From contig CM032230.1 of assembly GCA_019009955.1 (NCBI GenBank), positions 108,317,501 through 108,381,500 on the forward strand: a DNA stretch of 64,000 bases, in the 5' to 3' direction. The notes under the pieces are model-generated. The model ran no database searches. It saw only the letters and a program-made list of their open reading frames with translations, and was not told the DNA's origin. The translations under genes and the position numbers were made by a program. Below are positions 11,332-25,128 of this stretch, piece after piece; the first letter of the stretch is position 1; each line of letters begins with the position of its first letter. Source of the stretch: Riptortus pedestris. Its lineage: Eukaryota > Arthropoda > Insecta > Hemiptera > Alydidae.

Positions 11332-13079
11332 AATTTTTCCCCTCTCTATATATCTTAGTTACGGATCTAATTGCATAAAATCACTTCAACGCAAAATTAC
11401 GGTTGATGTAGCAATAAAAATAAAAAAAAAAAGTATATTAAAATCATTGTTCAGAGTCCATTTTATTACGTTAGCAAAGCTTGATGAGAGGTTCCCTCAT
11501 TATTAAAACAATGCATGAAGTAACTATAACCTTATATTCAATAATGACTGAAAGAACTTTTAAGAATTTTAGTAATGGTAAATGATGACGCCATTTTCGA
11601 AAAATCTCTTCAAAAAATAAGTATATAGTTTATGTATTTTACCGAGCTAACTAAGTTATTGTTGTTTATTGAAACCAAACACGATGTTTAAACTAATGAT
11701 TGAAGTTCTTTAAAGGTTGAAATCTGGCCATGAAATTAGAAGGGGGCGGGGTGAAATAATAATTTTTAAAATCTCCGATATAATGAGTAGGACCGAAAAA
11801 AGTACCATATTGTAACATTCTAAGATTGTTGTTCTACACCTTTTGACCCCCGCCCAAAAGATTTCACTAAAGCAGCTAAATCAATGAACATCTTATGTCC
11901 AGCTTAAAGTTCCATTTCTGTTTGCACAGACTTCTTATTATGGAGGAAATACACTATAAATTGTGGTTTAATCTCATCAGTGTGTCGTTGGAGAAGAGGT
12001 GAGAAATCTGCTTACTTTACACAGCATCTGCGTCATGGACATTTTATATTAGACAAAACATTAGCCTGAGCCGGGCCCGGACTCTGGACCCAAGCACATG
12101 CATTTAGGGAGAAGAAATCATTAAAAAGTATACACAAATGTTTAAGTTAAAAGTTGAGTTTCCTTAGGTAGAATAGCTAAATCAGGGTGAATGAAAAATA
12201 GAACATATTGGCGATATGGTGGAACAAGGAGACAAACATTGATTTATGAAATAAATATATCAAGCATTTAAAACTTTGATATGAAGATCGACAATTAGTT
12301 AGGTACAAATTAAAAATAATTATGGATAATAATATACTGAACTTAATAAACAGTATCCACATTTTTACAAAGAAGAATATTAATCACTTCAAATGAAAGT
12401 TCTCAATAGTTCATGGATTTGTACCTTTTTTTCCTCTGAAGCGGTGATGTTATAATGGTTAAGAATATCTACCTAGTTTATATATCTATAAACCTAAAGT
12501 AAGACCAGTAAAGTGTAACAAAAATCTGAATTTATCCCGCTATGAAAAAATAATTTGTAGTAAGCACAAAGCGTAAGACAATAAATTACTTATCAATTAT
12601 TTTAAAATTGTAAAAAGAATAATAATAATAAAACGAAAAGTATGCAATAGATAAGAAAACTTAGAAATAGATGACTAGTTGATAAAAAATAAGGGATTTA
12701 TCGTAATCTGAACAACTAAGGTCGAAATCAAATTTCTTGTTAATGTTTTATATTCTTATCAAAGTGATAGAAGTTATACTTTTTTTTTACTTGTAATCAT
12801 TTAATGCCCAACATAATGTAGAGAATCTTTAAATTTAGACTAAAAATGAATGAAATAAATAGATTACAGAACAGAATACATAAATCTACTTGAATACTTT
12901 AACGTATTTAACAAATAACATTCGTACATAAATCGTTGTCTCTTCCACTTAGTCACGTGGTATTGATCAATATTCGATGAACCTAAAGGTGGCATTATTA
13001 TTGTGACCTGGCAACATCGTGCTTTATTCAGTATGGCAGGGTCGGTATGAAACCGACCTACCAACAATATGGTGAAATC
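11332..13079. other. AT-rich DNA with degraded family H sequence
   Basis: A diverged H core lies at about 11578-11845 (TTAAAGGTTGAAATCTGGCC and GGGGGCGGGGTG) and a right terminus at about 12002-12050 (GAGAAATCTGCTTACTTTAC). The rest is AT-rich with no supportable gene. Confidence 0.5.
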
Positions 13080-15815
13080 GATATAATACAAACTATATAA
13101 AATTATTTAACGGTATGCTGAAATGAGTACAATATGTATAGCATGTCAGCTTACTTTGGTACCTATTCAACCTAGAAACATTATTTTCAATTCGGTACAT
13201 TATATCGCAGCGTACTTCGGTAATTAACCAACATGGCAACAGTATGCTTTATGTAGTGCAATATGTACCTTATAAATTCTTTCTTCGATATGTTACCAAC
13301 CGAGCACTCCATACCATAGTACTTAATAAGGGCTTACCATATAACACACCTTTTCAATCCCACAATAAACATCATGCAAAGTTTCAACGAGATCTAAAAT
13401 TATTTTTTTGCACCATGATGTGGGAATCGGGACCGCTGTCCGACTTGCTATATGATCACTATCTCATCTTAGTTCGGTAGAAGCCGGCAACCAGCATTAT
13501 GATGTCAGTATAATATAAACCATATGGAAATTAACTTATCCATATGGTGGGTATCAAACCGACCCAATGTCACTATCCTTTAATTAGCACAATATGCAGC
13601 ATTTAAAAGCTTACTTTTGTCCGACCACCAAAAAAAGACCGTAATATATATTATATCGTCGCTAACAACCCGACGTAACATGATTGTGGTCTATTTAGAA
13701 CGATATTTAGTGTATCATAATTTACTTTGGTTTCAAACTGAGCTAGCAACGCTGCTGAAATCAGTAAAAAATATGCAATATGGACACTTATTTGTATCAA
13801 CCAACCTAAAAATATATGTTCTATTCAGTACAATATTTTCGTATATATGCTTACTTCTGTATCAAAAAGACATAACAGCACTACGCTCAATAAATAACAT
13901 CTACCATATGGCAGATCACTTTCAAATCGACTTAGAAGCATTACAGTTAATTCACAATATGTACAATATGGCAGATCATTTATGTATCAAACCGACCTAG
14001 CAGTATTACGTACAATTCAGAACAGGATGTGCTATATGGCAGATCACTTATGTATCAAATCGACCTAGCAGCATTACACTTAATTCACAATATGTACAAT
14101 ATGGCAGATCACTTATGTATCAAACCGACCTAGTAGCATTACGCACAATTCACAATATGTATCATATAGCAGATTACTTTGGTGTCCAACCGATCTAGCA
14201 GCATTACGCTGAATACATAATATGTACCATATGGCAGATCACTTATGTATCAAACCGACCAAGCAGCATTACGAAAAATTAACAATATGTACCATATGGC
14301 AGATCACTTATGTATCAAACCGACCAAGCAGCATTACGAAAAATTCACAATATGTACCATATGGCAGATCACTTATGTATCAAACCGACCTAGCAGCATT
14401 ACGCACAATTCAGAACAGCATGTACCATACGGCAGATCACTTATGTATCGAACCGAACTAGCAGCATTACGCACAATTCAGAACAGCATGTACCATACGG
14501 CAGATCACTTATGTATCGAACCGAACTAGCAGCATTACGCACAATTCAGAACAGCATGTACCATACGGCAGATCACTTATGTATCGAACCGAACTAGCAG
14601 CATTACGCACAATTCAGAACAGCAAGTAACATACGGCAGATCACTAATATATCAAACCGAACTAGCAGCATTACGCACAACTCAGAAGAGCATGTACCAT
14701 ACGGCAGATCACTTATGTATCGAACCGAACTAGCAGCATTACGCACAATTCAGAACAGCAAGTAACATACGGCAGATCACTAATATATCAAACAGACCTA
14801 GCAGCATTTCGCACAGTTCACAATATGTACCATATGACAGATGACTTGTGTATCAAACCGACCTAGCAGCATTAAGCACAACTTACAACATGCTAAATGT
14901 GGTATTTTACTAAGGTATCAAATTGACCCTTATATTCATTATTCATTATAATATAAACCATACACAGAGAAGCTAACAGCTATCAAACCAACCTTATAAT
15001 GCTTTATTTGGTATAGAATGTGGGGATTCACTGTTTACTTCGGCTTTGAACCTACCTAGCAAAAGAATTCTGAACTCAATAAAAAATGTTGCATATGGAA
15101 ACTAATGTGGTATCAAACCGACCTAACAACACCATGCTCTAATTAGTAAAATACGTAGAGTATCATAGCTTACTTCGGCATCAAACCGACCTCCCAGTAA
15201 TTTACAAAATTTAGTAAAAAATGTGCCACATGGAGACACATTGGGTATCAAACCGACCTAGCAATACTATGCTTTATGTACTGTAGTACAGTATGCACAG
15301 TATCACACTTTATCTCTGCTTTTAACCGACCTTCAAACGCTATGCTGGATTCAATAAAAAATGTGTTATATGAAAATTATTGGGTATCAAACCGACCTAA
15401 CAATACTATGCTTTATTAATTGTAGTAGAATATGTAGAGTATCACAGTTTACTTTGATTTCCAACCGACCTCGCAAAACTGTGCTGAATGCAGTAAATAA
15501 TATGCCATATGGAAACATATTCGGTGTCCAACCGACCTAGCAACACTATGCTCTATTGTACAATATGTAGAGTAGCACAGTTTACTTAGGTTTCTAACCG
15601 ACCTTCTCACGATGTGCTGAACTCAGTAAAACATGTGTTATTTAAAAATCTCTTCGGTGTCAAACCGACCTTCCAACAGTATGCTCTATTTAGTAAATTA
15701 TGTAGAGTATCACAGTTTACATTAGCTCCAAACCAATTTACAAACGCCATGCTTTATTCAGTAAACAATGTGCCATATGGACACTTATTCGGTGTCAAAC
15801 CGATCTAAGAGCAAG
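13080..15815. repeat. Satellite array, unit about 67 bp
   Basis: Tandem copies are anchored by CAAACCGACCTAGCA. Measured spacings between anchors at 15118-15798 run from 63 to 74 bases, and those between units in the core are 65 and 68. There are roughly 40 units in about 2.7 kb. Three zones are visible: a diverged left flank to about 13880; a homogenised core, 13880-14880, with GGCAGATCACTTATGTATC in nearly every unit and near-identical 68-bp units at 14420-14630; and a right zone where two unit types alternate (CAGTTTACTT and TGCCATATGG). Open frames across the core come from the repeat and are not genes. Confidence 0.9.
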
Positions 15816-15884
15816 GCGGTTACTCTTGGTAGCCTAGAGTCTTCGGTTTTAGGAATTTTTTTAGTGGCAAATATCTGTAAATTA

Positions 15885-15960
15885 AATTGTTAGTCGCACC
15901 CTGCTAGAAAAGGCTGGTTGCCTGCTGATTGTCCGATCCAATTAGCGGTAGCAGTATAAA
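15885..15960 (+). mobile_element. Degraded SINE-A body fragment
   Basis: The string CTGCTAGAAAAGGCTGG followed by a degraded CCTGCTGATTGTCC resembles the SINE-A body (CTAGAAAAGGGTGGTAACC). It is short and diverged, directly after the satellite. Confidence 0.35.
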
Positions 15961-17967
15961 ACTGTCGCTAATAACATATTTTAAAATAAATACTCACACA
16001 CATACTCAATTTTACTAATTTAACGCATTGACGTTTTATTTCTGTAATTATTATCCTCTTGATACTTAACGACTTCAGTGAACTCTTAGTAATAGAATTC
16101 TTTGAAAGAGCCAATTTAGTGGAGTAGAATCTTTTTATCAATTTATTTCTTCAGTCCTGATCATATATTTTACTCATGAATATGAGAGAGATTAAGAGAA
16201 ATTAATTTTTAATTTGTGATTATGGAACCTGTTTTTAAAATTTCAAACGTTGAAATTCAAACTTTTTTTTTTTTCATTTTTATTTAGGACGGAATTACCA
16301 ACATAAAATTTAAATTTGTACGCATTCCTAACCCTGCAAATAATGGATGTACATAATGATGAAACAGAAACCTTCATACTTCCCCACCAACGGTCAGTTA
16401 TACAATATTAGTTTAAATTAAAAAGTAAAGACTCTATATGCAAAAAAAATAAGCATGCCTTGAGTAAGAGTGCTATACAATTACAACGAATATGTCGCTA
16501 GTAAAAAAGGAATAAGATATTAATAAGGCATCTGCTGGTCTTGTCAATGCTATTTAATTATGAAATATTTCCAATAACGAAAGACGTTGCCTCAGGGTTT
16601 GCAAAGTGTCTGACGAACATAAGATTCTACGTTCACTAGAAATTGACAAGCTAAATCGTAATCTTATAAAATAACCAATCGGGGACCGTTTAAAAATTGT
16701 ACTTTCAACAATTTGGAAACAGTCATATGCCTTCAGAACAACGAAACTCGATCCAGTATTATTTAAGGCGTAGAACATGAAAAAGTTGGATACTTCATTT
16801 TTGAACTTTTTCTCCGTTTTTTATTTTCTGCGTAGGCAATCGTTGTAAACTCTATAGCTTGGAGTTCCTTTTTATAAAACAGAAATATCCATCTAATACT
16901 CCGAGAGTTTGTAAAAACCTGCTGAGAACCAGGAAATGAAATACTTATTTTTTTTTAAATTTCCAAATAATCCAATTCATTTATTTATAGCAGTGGTGTA
17001 CGATAAACAATTAGATTTAACAGACGTAATTATTGAGGAATAAGCATAGTTTTACGTAAATCTATCGCCATATTTTGAATAATGTTTGGATATTTGTGCG
17101 AAATGGTGCATTCAAAATGGCACAGAAATGCTTCTAAAGTGATGCCGACTTACAGGTATAGAAAATATTTTATCAAGTTTTAACGTTAAATGAATTTTAA
17201 AATTAATGACAGAATAATAGTGATTTCTATGTTTTTTAAAAAAAAGGACTATAAGAAATAAAAAAATGTTTTTTCAACATATAAGATTTAAACGATGTTC
17301 TGTGGATAAATATTTGTCCGCGAGTATTCCGTCAAAAGAAATGAAAAGATTTGTTTTTAAGAGAAATTAATTATTAACAGGGTTAATCCGGTTAAATATT
17401 AATGACTAGCCCAGGTCCAACTAACTAATTTGTTAAAATATAAATATCACTAGAAAAGTACCTTTTAAAAATAAGGTTAATTTTCATATTTATTCGTGTT
17501 GAAATTATTAAGGTTGCATTGATCTAAAAATAATAATAAAACATTGCAACGATAAAAGGACATTGGGAATAGGAAACAGTGTTTAGACTGATGCAGAAAG
17601 GCGGACTATTGAAATTTTATTTTTGGCCAGAGTAAAAAGAATATGTTAAGAAAGCTTTATCAGGAGAACAAGCTACACGTGGCGAAACTGAATCGAATTG
17701 CACCAATTCCATAAATTTGCAAAATGAAGCATTCATGGCCCTTTAAGAATTGGCTAAAACCAGTTCTGAGACGGCCCCAAATACTGGCGAAATATACTGG
17801 CTTTCCAGTTACAAGTAATTTTTATTGTGAGAAGAATAAATAAATGTGGTAACAGTGAAATACAATCCAGCAATTACATTTACGGAACTTTAGGCCACCA
17901 AGACAATCGGTGTCACTTATTACTGGACACATTATGGCGCTTTGGCTATTTGAGACGATGTATCCAC
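15961..17967. other. AT-rich DNA with no recognisable gene
   Basis: No supportable gene is seen. A 74-codon minus-strand frame at 16554-16778 has no recognisable motif. A short dispersed word, CAGGTCCAACTAACTAATTT, occurs near 17414 and recurs in similar form near 29183 and 37208. Confidence 0.6.
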
Positions 17968-18124
17968 AAGTTGCTAACCTCTTCTAGATAGGATGTGACT
18001 AAGAACTTTAAATAAAGTGTTTCCGTCACTAAATAAATTCCTGTTGCCTAGGCAGAAATCGAACGCATGGCGTACCACGTGCATTATAAACCACGCCCTA
18101 GCAGACAGGGCTATCCTGAGCCAG
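17968..18124 (-). mobile_element. SINE-A, partial and diverged
   Basis: The minus-strand body CACTAAATAAATTCCTGTTG and the head-like GCAGAAATCGAAC (complement of the B-box region) identify it. It ends at GGCTATCCTGAGCC, the complement of the SINE start. The tail is missing. Confidence 0.65.
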
Positions 18125-18559
18125 TTTTCTCATGTGTAAAATATTTGACCATGCACTCTTTTCTTTATTTCTCACTTAATAAGAACCCCAATTGAAACAA
18201 CAGTTTAAATTTAAGATGGGTATGAGGTTTTTAGTTATATAAAAAATATGTTTAACTGAAACCCGTTAAAGGGACGTAGGGAGGGAGAAGGGTTACAAAA
18301 GGTTAATAATAGAAATAATTCCTTTTAATGTTAAACAGAATCCACCGAATGTCGATGTATAGTTTTTGTAAGAATATTGGTCACATTGCATGTTTCAATT
18401 ACGAAAATACTAATAGATTAGATATAATGCAAATTCGAATGAATTGATCTCATTTTCATATTCCAAAGTAGAATTGTTGAAAATTTGACGAAATTTTCCG
18501 AAAAGCATAAGTCAATTCCATCACAATTTATTTTCTTCCATGACTATAATAATATTATC

Positions 18560-20510
18560 ATGTATTCCCCGTATAACAACGACAATTACATTATCCATAG
18601 AGACATTATTCTATGCTGCATATTAGTGCGTTGTCCTATGATCCAATGATATTCATAAAATGATGCATTCATTTTTGTTCCATTGGCCTAAATTGGTATT
18701 ACTCCGGGACAATCACTTGAGAACAATAATTGTACTATTCTTAGTGCAATTATTCTGTGCTGCCTACATAATACTACTCCGTCCCGTGATCATTAGATAT
18801 TCACAGAATGATGCATTTATTTTTGCTCCGTGGCAGTATATTCACAATATTCTTTAATCTTTATATTAGAACGATAATTGTACTGTTCATTGTAAATTAT
18901 TCTGGGCTACATATTAGTGCGGTTATCCCGTGATGCCAAGATATTCACAGAATGACGCATTAATTTTTGTTCCATGGCAGTATATTCACAATATTCTGTA
19001 ATCTTTATATTAGAACGATAATTGTACTGTTCATTGTAAATTATTCTGGGCTACATATTAGTGCGGTGTCTCATGATCCAAAGATATTCATGGAATAATG
19101 CATTTATTTTGTTCTGTGGCAGATTATTCACAATATTTTGTAATCGTTATATAAGAACGATAATTGTACTGTTCATTGTAAACTATTCTGGGCTATATAT
19201 TAGTACGGTGTCTCATGATCCAAAGATATTCATAGAATAATGCATTTAATTTTGTTCCGTGGCAGATTATTCACAATATTTTTAATCTTTATATAAGAAC
19301 GATAAATATGTACTGTTCATTGTAAATTATTCTGTGCTACATATTAGTACGTTTATCCCATGATCCCAAAATATTCACAGAATGATGCATTTATTTTTGT
19401 TCCGTGGCAGTATATTCACAATATTCTGTAATTTTTATATAAGAACGATAATTGTGCTGTTCATTGTAAATTATTCACGGATAAATCTTAGGACGTTTAA
19501 CCCATGATACCAAAATATTCACAGAATGATGCACTTATTTTTACTCCGTGGCAGTATATTCACAATATTCTGTAATCTTTATATAAGATCGATAAAAATT
19601 TACTGTTCATTGTAAATTATTCTGGGCTATATATTAGTACGGTGTCTCATGATCCAAAGATATTCATAGAATAATGCATTTAATTTTGTTCCGTGGCAGA
19701 TTATTCACAATATTTTGTAATCTTTATATAAGAACGATAAAAATGTACTGTTCATTGTAAATTATTCTGGGCTACTTTTGGGGGGTATCTTAGTACGTTG
19801 TCCCATAATCCAAGAATATTCTTACAATGACGCAATTTTATTTTGGTCTATGGCAGTATATTCACAATATTGTATGTAATCTTTATATAAGAACGAAAAT
19901 TGTGATGTTCTTCGGAAGAAATTATTCTGGGCTACATATTAGTACGGTGTCGCATGATCCAAAATATTCATACAATGATCCAATTATTATTATTCCATGA
20001 CAGTATATTTTAATTATTATATTTGCCACTAAAATTATTGGGTTCATTGTATATTATTCTGCGCTATATATTAGTACTTTGTCCTGTGATTCAAAGATAT
20101 TCGTAGAATGATGCAATTATTTTTGTTCTGTGGCCTAATATCAAATTTGTTCAGGGATAATGTGGCATGAACGAAATTGCACTACTCTTAGTGAAATAGT
20201 TCTGTACTAATTATTAGTACTCCCCCCCCCCCAATGTTGGAAGAATAACTACAGGACGATGAATTCTTTTTTTTTTAATGACAAAATATTAACTTTATTC
20301 TGCAATCTCGACTTATGAATAAAACTTGTACTATTCTTAGTAAAATAATTCTGTACTAATTATTAGTACTCGCCCCAATGTTGGAAGAATAACTATAGAA
20401 TGATGAATTGATTTATGTTTCCGGGCAAAATATTAACTTTATTCTGCAATCTCGACTTATGAATCAAACTTGTACTATTCTTAGTAAAATAATTGTTTTA
20501 ATTGTACGTA
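18560..20510. repeat. Satellite array, unit about 144 bp
   Basis: Thirteen or so units are anchored by GATATTCACAGAATGATGCA. Spacings read from the sequence are 144, 143, 142, 145, 144, 145, then 156, 149 and 132 where small insertions or deletions occur. Each unit has CAGTATATTCACAATATT and TACTGTTCATTGTAAATTAT. The last two units, from about 20234, form a diverged subtype with CAATCTCGACTTATGAAT. Flanking units are more diverged than central ones. Nothing is encoded. Confidence 0.9.
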
Positions 20511-23300
20511 ATATTTAACTATAAAATGCTTCACATTTATTATGTATGTATGATGTAAGTGATAAAATTCAATTAGAAAATTTCTCATGGTATCCATCCA
20601 CGTTCGCGAACTTTTGAAAAATAATTATTACTCTCTATGAGAGCGACTTTTTGTTTTAAAACATTCATTAACAATAAAGACATTTAATAATTTCTCCTTC
20701 CAACAAAAAAAAAAATGAAAGTATCTCGGATAAAAGTATTGTAAAAAATTGTGATCTTACGCCCGATGTCCGAATAAATAGACTCTTTGAGAAAAAAATT
20801 GAAGTAGTTTTACGTAAATTCCAAGGAAAATTGTATGAATTTTAGAAAAGGCATATGAGTCGAATTCGATCTCAATTAAATCATCCTTTATTGGAATTCA
20901 GAATTGTTTTTAAAAAATTGGTATAAATATTTTATACAATCAATGCTATTGTATAATTGATGTTCACTATTTTTACCGCCACAAAAAGAGAAAAAAACTT
21001 TTATTCTTACACTGAGAAATTTAAGTTTGGTCTGCCCAAAGGCATAAATACAGAAAAAGCTATGAAGGTATTTTAATTTTAACATTTAATGAAAATAATA
21101 ACTAAAAACTTACTTTAGAGTTTTCATGAATTTTGATCATTAAGTCCGTATACCATTGGAGATTCTACGTTCAATAGAATGGGACTGATATAAAATTCCC
21201 TTTGGAGCAACTAGAGGAACTGGCTTTTTTTTGAGAGTACACAAATTTAAGGGAAGAAATTTTTATTTTTCAAGGAATTTTTATACATATCACGAAGGGC
21301 TGTTATTTTAAGTACCTGGAATTTCTCTGGATCAACTACTACTGGACACATAGTTTTGTAATTGTGCTCAAACTTCTACAGCATGTCTAGAACGCCTACA
21401 AATAGCAGATAGTTTGTAAATGTAAAATAAATACGCATTATAAACGTCACTAAATTTCTAAGTACATCTGAAGTATATTTGTTTTCATACTAATGCGAGT
21501 TTTAGGATATTTTCTCAGTTATACGATATTTTCAAAAACTGAAAACGGTATATGTCCACAGCTGTATGCTCATGGGTTATCCGTATTTCACGAAATAAAG
21601 ACTTAAAGTCTACAAGTTTATAATTGTGGATCATTTTTAAAGTTCATTTAGTGTATACATGAAAATTTCACAAGGAAAATGTTTCACTTGCGGGAGAGTG
21701 GGTTCAGTTGCTAACTGAGACCGAACTTGCCACGTGGTCAGCTTTTGCCTTTCAAAACTATAAGTTCAAGAATTTCATAAAATAATTATTTTCAGAAGTT
21801 TTTTTTTTTTTTATTTTTCCTGTCCATATTGCGAATTAATAATCTAAATTTATGTATTTAATAAAAATACTTAAAAAATTAATTGCTATATCACTTCATC
21901 AACCGTAATAGGGATATTTACAACTTTTTTCTTTGACCTCTCTAACAACGCTTACTTAGGATCCTATTATTTACTCGAAACGGGAAATAGTTTAATAATC
22001 TATCAAAATTGATAAATATCGGGTTTCCATTTACGTAAGACTAAAATTGTTGGCGTTACACCGCCGTTAACGATCTCCATCTAAATATTGGTGTAATAAA
22101 TGGATCATTTTGGCAGAGTACCAGGTCTTCTGTGACTAAGTAACAATACTCCGCTAAGAACATTAAATGTTTAATAATTGCAATAATTAAAAGTGGCCCG
22201 TCCATCAAAATAAGGTGGAAACATTGTTCGATATATGGGACTGTTTTAATTTAGAAAAACCTTTATTTGCAGGACTTGGAAATAAAGTGAACTTTTTTTC
22301 GATAGGGGTAATTGAGTTGTGCAGTTTATAGATACATATAGTGTCGTTCTCACACTACAATTTTCATTTCATCTACATATTGTGAAACAGGATTTGAACA
22401 TTTTAAGTGAAACATTTTCGATAGCAAATAGTAACTGTAGCCAATTATTGCTTGAAGAAGAATTCCTACTGGAGTACATCAGCTACATTTTAGAATACCT
22501 GATGTACTAGAATACTTTAAATTATTTTTTGGGATTTCGTTGGAAGAAATCCATTGGCCATATGCTGTGTTAAGATTTCTAATAATGTTTTCCACTGAAG
22601 TAGTGGCAGTGAAAACTTGAATTCTGAACGCAAAACTATTCAGACCCGTATTGCTCGTAGCGAAATATAAATATTGCTTTAAACCTAAGATGCCATCGGA
22701 TATCAGAAAACATCCAAAAGTTTGGAGCATTAACATCGTATATTAGACGCAATCATTTTCAGAGAGAAAGCAAATAAAATCATTCATCACGGAAGGGAAC
22801 TTGTAAAGATGACAAATATAAACAGTCAACCAGGGTTATTTGCGTATGCAAATGAAGGCGAACGTTCCTCCGGAAAATCTGATAATAATATATAAAATGT
22901 GACCAACTGTTATTCGCGAAAAGTGAATGAAATCTTCTTAGGAAATATGTTGTCATTTCACTACGACAAATTAGTATTTGAAGTATTGAACGTTACCAGG
23001 ACCAGATTCATATCAATATTTTAATGACATTATAAAGTTTTTAATTTAAGATTTCTACAGAGGTAGGAACACAATTGCTATTTCTCAGTCTGTTGGAATC
23101 TGAAATGATTTCAACATTTCTACACAAGGAATGCCTAAAACATTTAGGAAATGAAAACGGGACTTGTGAGAAATAAGGTTCTTTTGTAGGTAATTAAGAT
23201 TTTTCTAGCACATTTTGAACCGTTCCCTTGGAATTCGAATTTGATAAGAGTTTTAAGTCAAAAACGAACTATACTCTAATTATTGGAGTACAATTACTCT
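20511..23300. other. AT-rich DNA with no recognisable gene or repeat family
   Basis: No SINE-A or family H copy and no convincing coding segment was found. Frames of 63 to 85 codons at 20888-21085, 22319-22510 and 22479-22736 carry no recognisable motif. Confidence 0.6.
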
Positions 23301-24240
23301 CTTAAAAACGTGAGGTAAGCCAGTTGTAAAAAAGGCTCGTCAGAATTCCCCGGAACAAGACAAATACTTGGAAATGAAAGGCGACCACGTGGAGACGTTG
23401 TTGGTGAAATAGGCCGAACGGTGAACCGTATGTAACGAATACTTGGTTCCGGTGGATTTCGATGTTCGTAGAAGATGTGAAAAATCTCACGGGAATTCGC
23501 GAGATATGGACGAGTATGTATGTCTCTAGGTGAAATTACAGTTCCCATCTGTTTTAATCAGGGTTTAGGAAGGGTGCAGGTGGTTTCGTCATTTTTGGGA
23601 CCTGTGATTGATTATGGTTCTGTATGTGAACGTAATTCTTTCTAAGCACCTGTTCGATTGAATAGTACGTGCAGTGCTAAAACGTTGCGTTCGTACTTGA
23701 TACCAGAATCAATCGTCAGGTCGATGAATGGCTTACTTCGGTTGTTGGTGAGACGCGTGGGGAGCGATACGGTGATTTGGATTATTAGTGAGTATTGATT
23801 TCAGACTTTACAGAGTTACGTCAGTCCGAGTTATGTACCACCGAATGAGTTCCCGTTTCGGGGATCGGAACAGCCGTCGGTATGTGCTACGAGACTTAGC
23901 GCATTTCACTATAACAAGAAGACGGAGCGCTTTAAGCCCTTTGTGCAGGGCGAGATATGACTGTAGAGTACGACATGACATACCTTCCACTCCGCATCGA
24001 CATGTATATCCTGGGAAGAGGCCGCGAACCGGCTTGGGGCTAGAGGCCAGACTGGGGGCTGGCTCTCCGGCTCCCCCGTTGCCGGATCTACCCCCTGCCA
24101 GCTGTGGCAACGCCGCGCCCCCAGCTCTACCATCAACAACAGGAGTTTTTCTATAGGGCTCCCCCCTCCCGCATACCTCGCCTTCAATAACAATAATATT
24201 TCAGCTTGCCACCCGGCTAGCAAGGCTCCCTTATAAATAA
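23301..24240. other. CpG-rich, GC-rich island
   Basis: Composition changes abruptly. CG dinucleotides are frequent through 23340-24120, and 24000-24180 is very GC-rich. Several frames are open on both strands for 62 to 122 codons, which is expected where stops are rare. None resembles a known domain. A good splice-donor-like GAGGTAAGCC lies near 23311. It could be a promoter with a first exon, or an inserted element; no flanking duplication was found. Confidence 0.5.
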
Positions 24241-24919
24241 TAGTCCCAGAAATGTTTATAGACGTCGTCCCTGATAGTGTAAAATATATTCCGCGAAACT
24301 TGAATGGGCCTTATAAACATTTTATTCTGGGTTTAAATTGATAATTTCCATGGTTTACTGCCCAAAACGTGGCAACCCCTTATTCAAATCTACCTACAAT
24401 TAACATACTTCGTTTTCATTTAAGATATACTGATAAAAACTTTTCATCACAGATAAAGCTTCGAAAATTCAACAAAAATACAAATAAAATTGATTAATCT
24501 TTAAAGAACGAACTTTCATTTAGAAAAGTTTTTATTTCTTTTCAATATGACTAAGTACTCAGTAAATGAAAAGAATAATACTTAGTGGACGTTGCAAATT
24601 ACGATCTGCTTTTATGTAATTTAAAAGTAATAAATATTACAAAGAATTAAGAAGCTAAATATTTTAAACAAAAAAAATAAAAATAAATAAAGGACAAGTA
24701 ATCTCTTAAATTATTTAAGTCTCACAGGTGTGTGTGTATAGAGATACTATAGAAACATTCATTTGCGCATAGGAAAGCATTTTCTATTTCATGTAAAATA
24801 ATTATTTAAAATAACTCACTCCACTGTACATAGTCTCGAAAGATGGGACGTGCAAGAGGAATGAACTATGTAAATGTACTCCGTTATTTCAGCGATACTC
24901 AACTGAAGAAAAAAAAACT
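24241..24919. other. AT-rich DNA with no recognisable gene
   Basis: No open frame, repeat family or structural signal stands out. Confidence 0.6.
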
Positions 24920-25128
24920 AAGGGCTCAGTTTAGCCGTGGTCTTCGTAAACTAAGCAGTCCTATAGTCGTTGGTTCGATTCCCACGTGGGCAATAGGAAT
25001 TTATTTAGTGACGAACTAACTACATAAAATCCGTAGACCCACACAGCCTAGAAAAGTTTGGTATCCTGTAGATAACACGTTACAATATTTGTCTTGTTCT
25101 TAGTCGTATGAAAGTGAACGTTAGTAAA
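24920..25128 (+). mobile_element. SINE-A variant with a different tRNA-like head
   Basis: It starts GGGCTCAGTTTAGCCGTGG and has a strong B-box GGTTCGATTCC at 24972-24982, then the usual SINE-A body. Between them the head reads CGTAAACTAAGCAG, and after the B-box CCCACGTGGG. Both words are the complement of the family H right terminus. This copy therefore links the two families, either by recombination or through a shared tRNA ancestor. Confidence 0.75.

Noticed and set aside
14222..14529. Overlapping open frames of 79 and 94 codons
   Set aside because: They lie inside the 67-bp satellite. The 65- and 68-bp units shift the frame, and the peptides merely echo the repeat.
13080..20510. CRISPR array, suggested by regular repeats
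   Set aside because: Units of 67 and 144 bp are contiguous with no unique spacers, and the context is animal nuclear DNA.
23788..24223. Several long open frames on both strands in the GC-rich island
   Set aside because: Frames are open on both strands and in several phases, as expected where stop codons are rare. No domain is seen.
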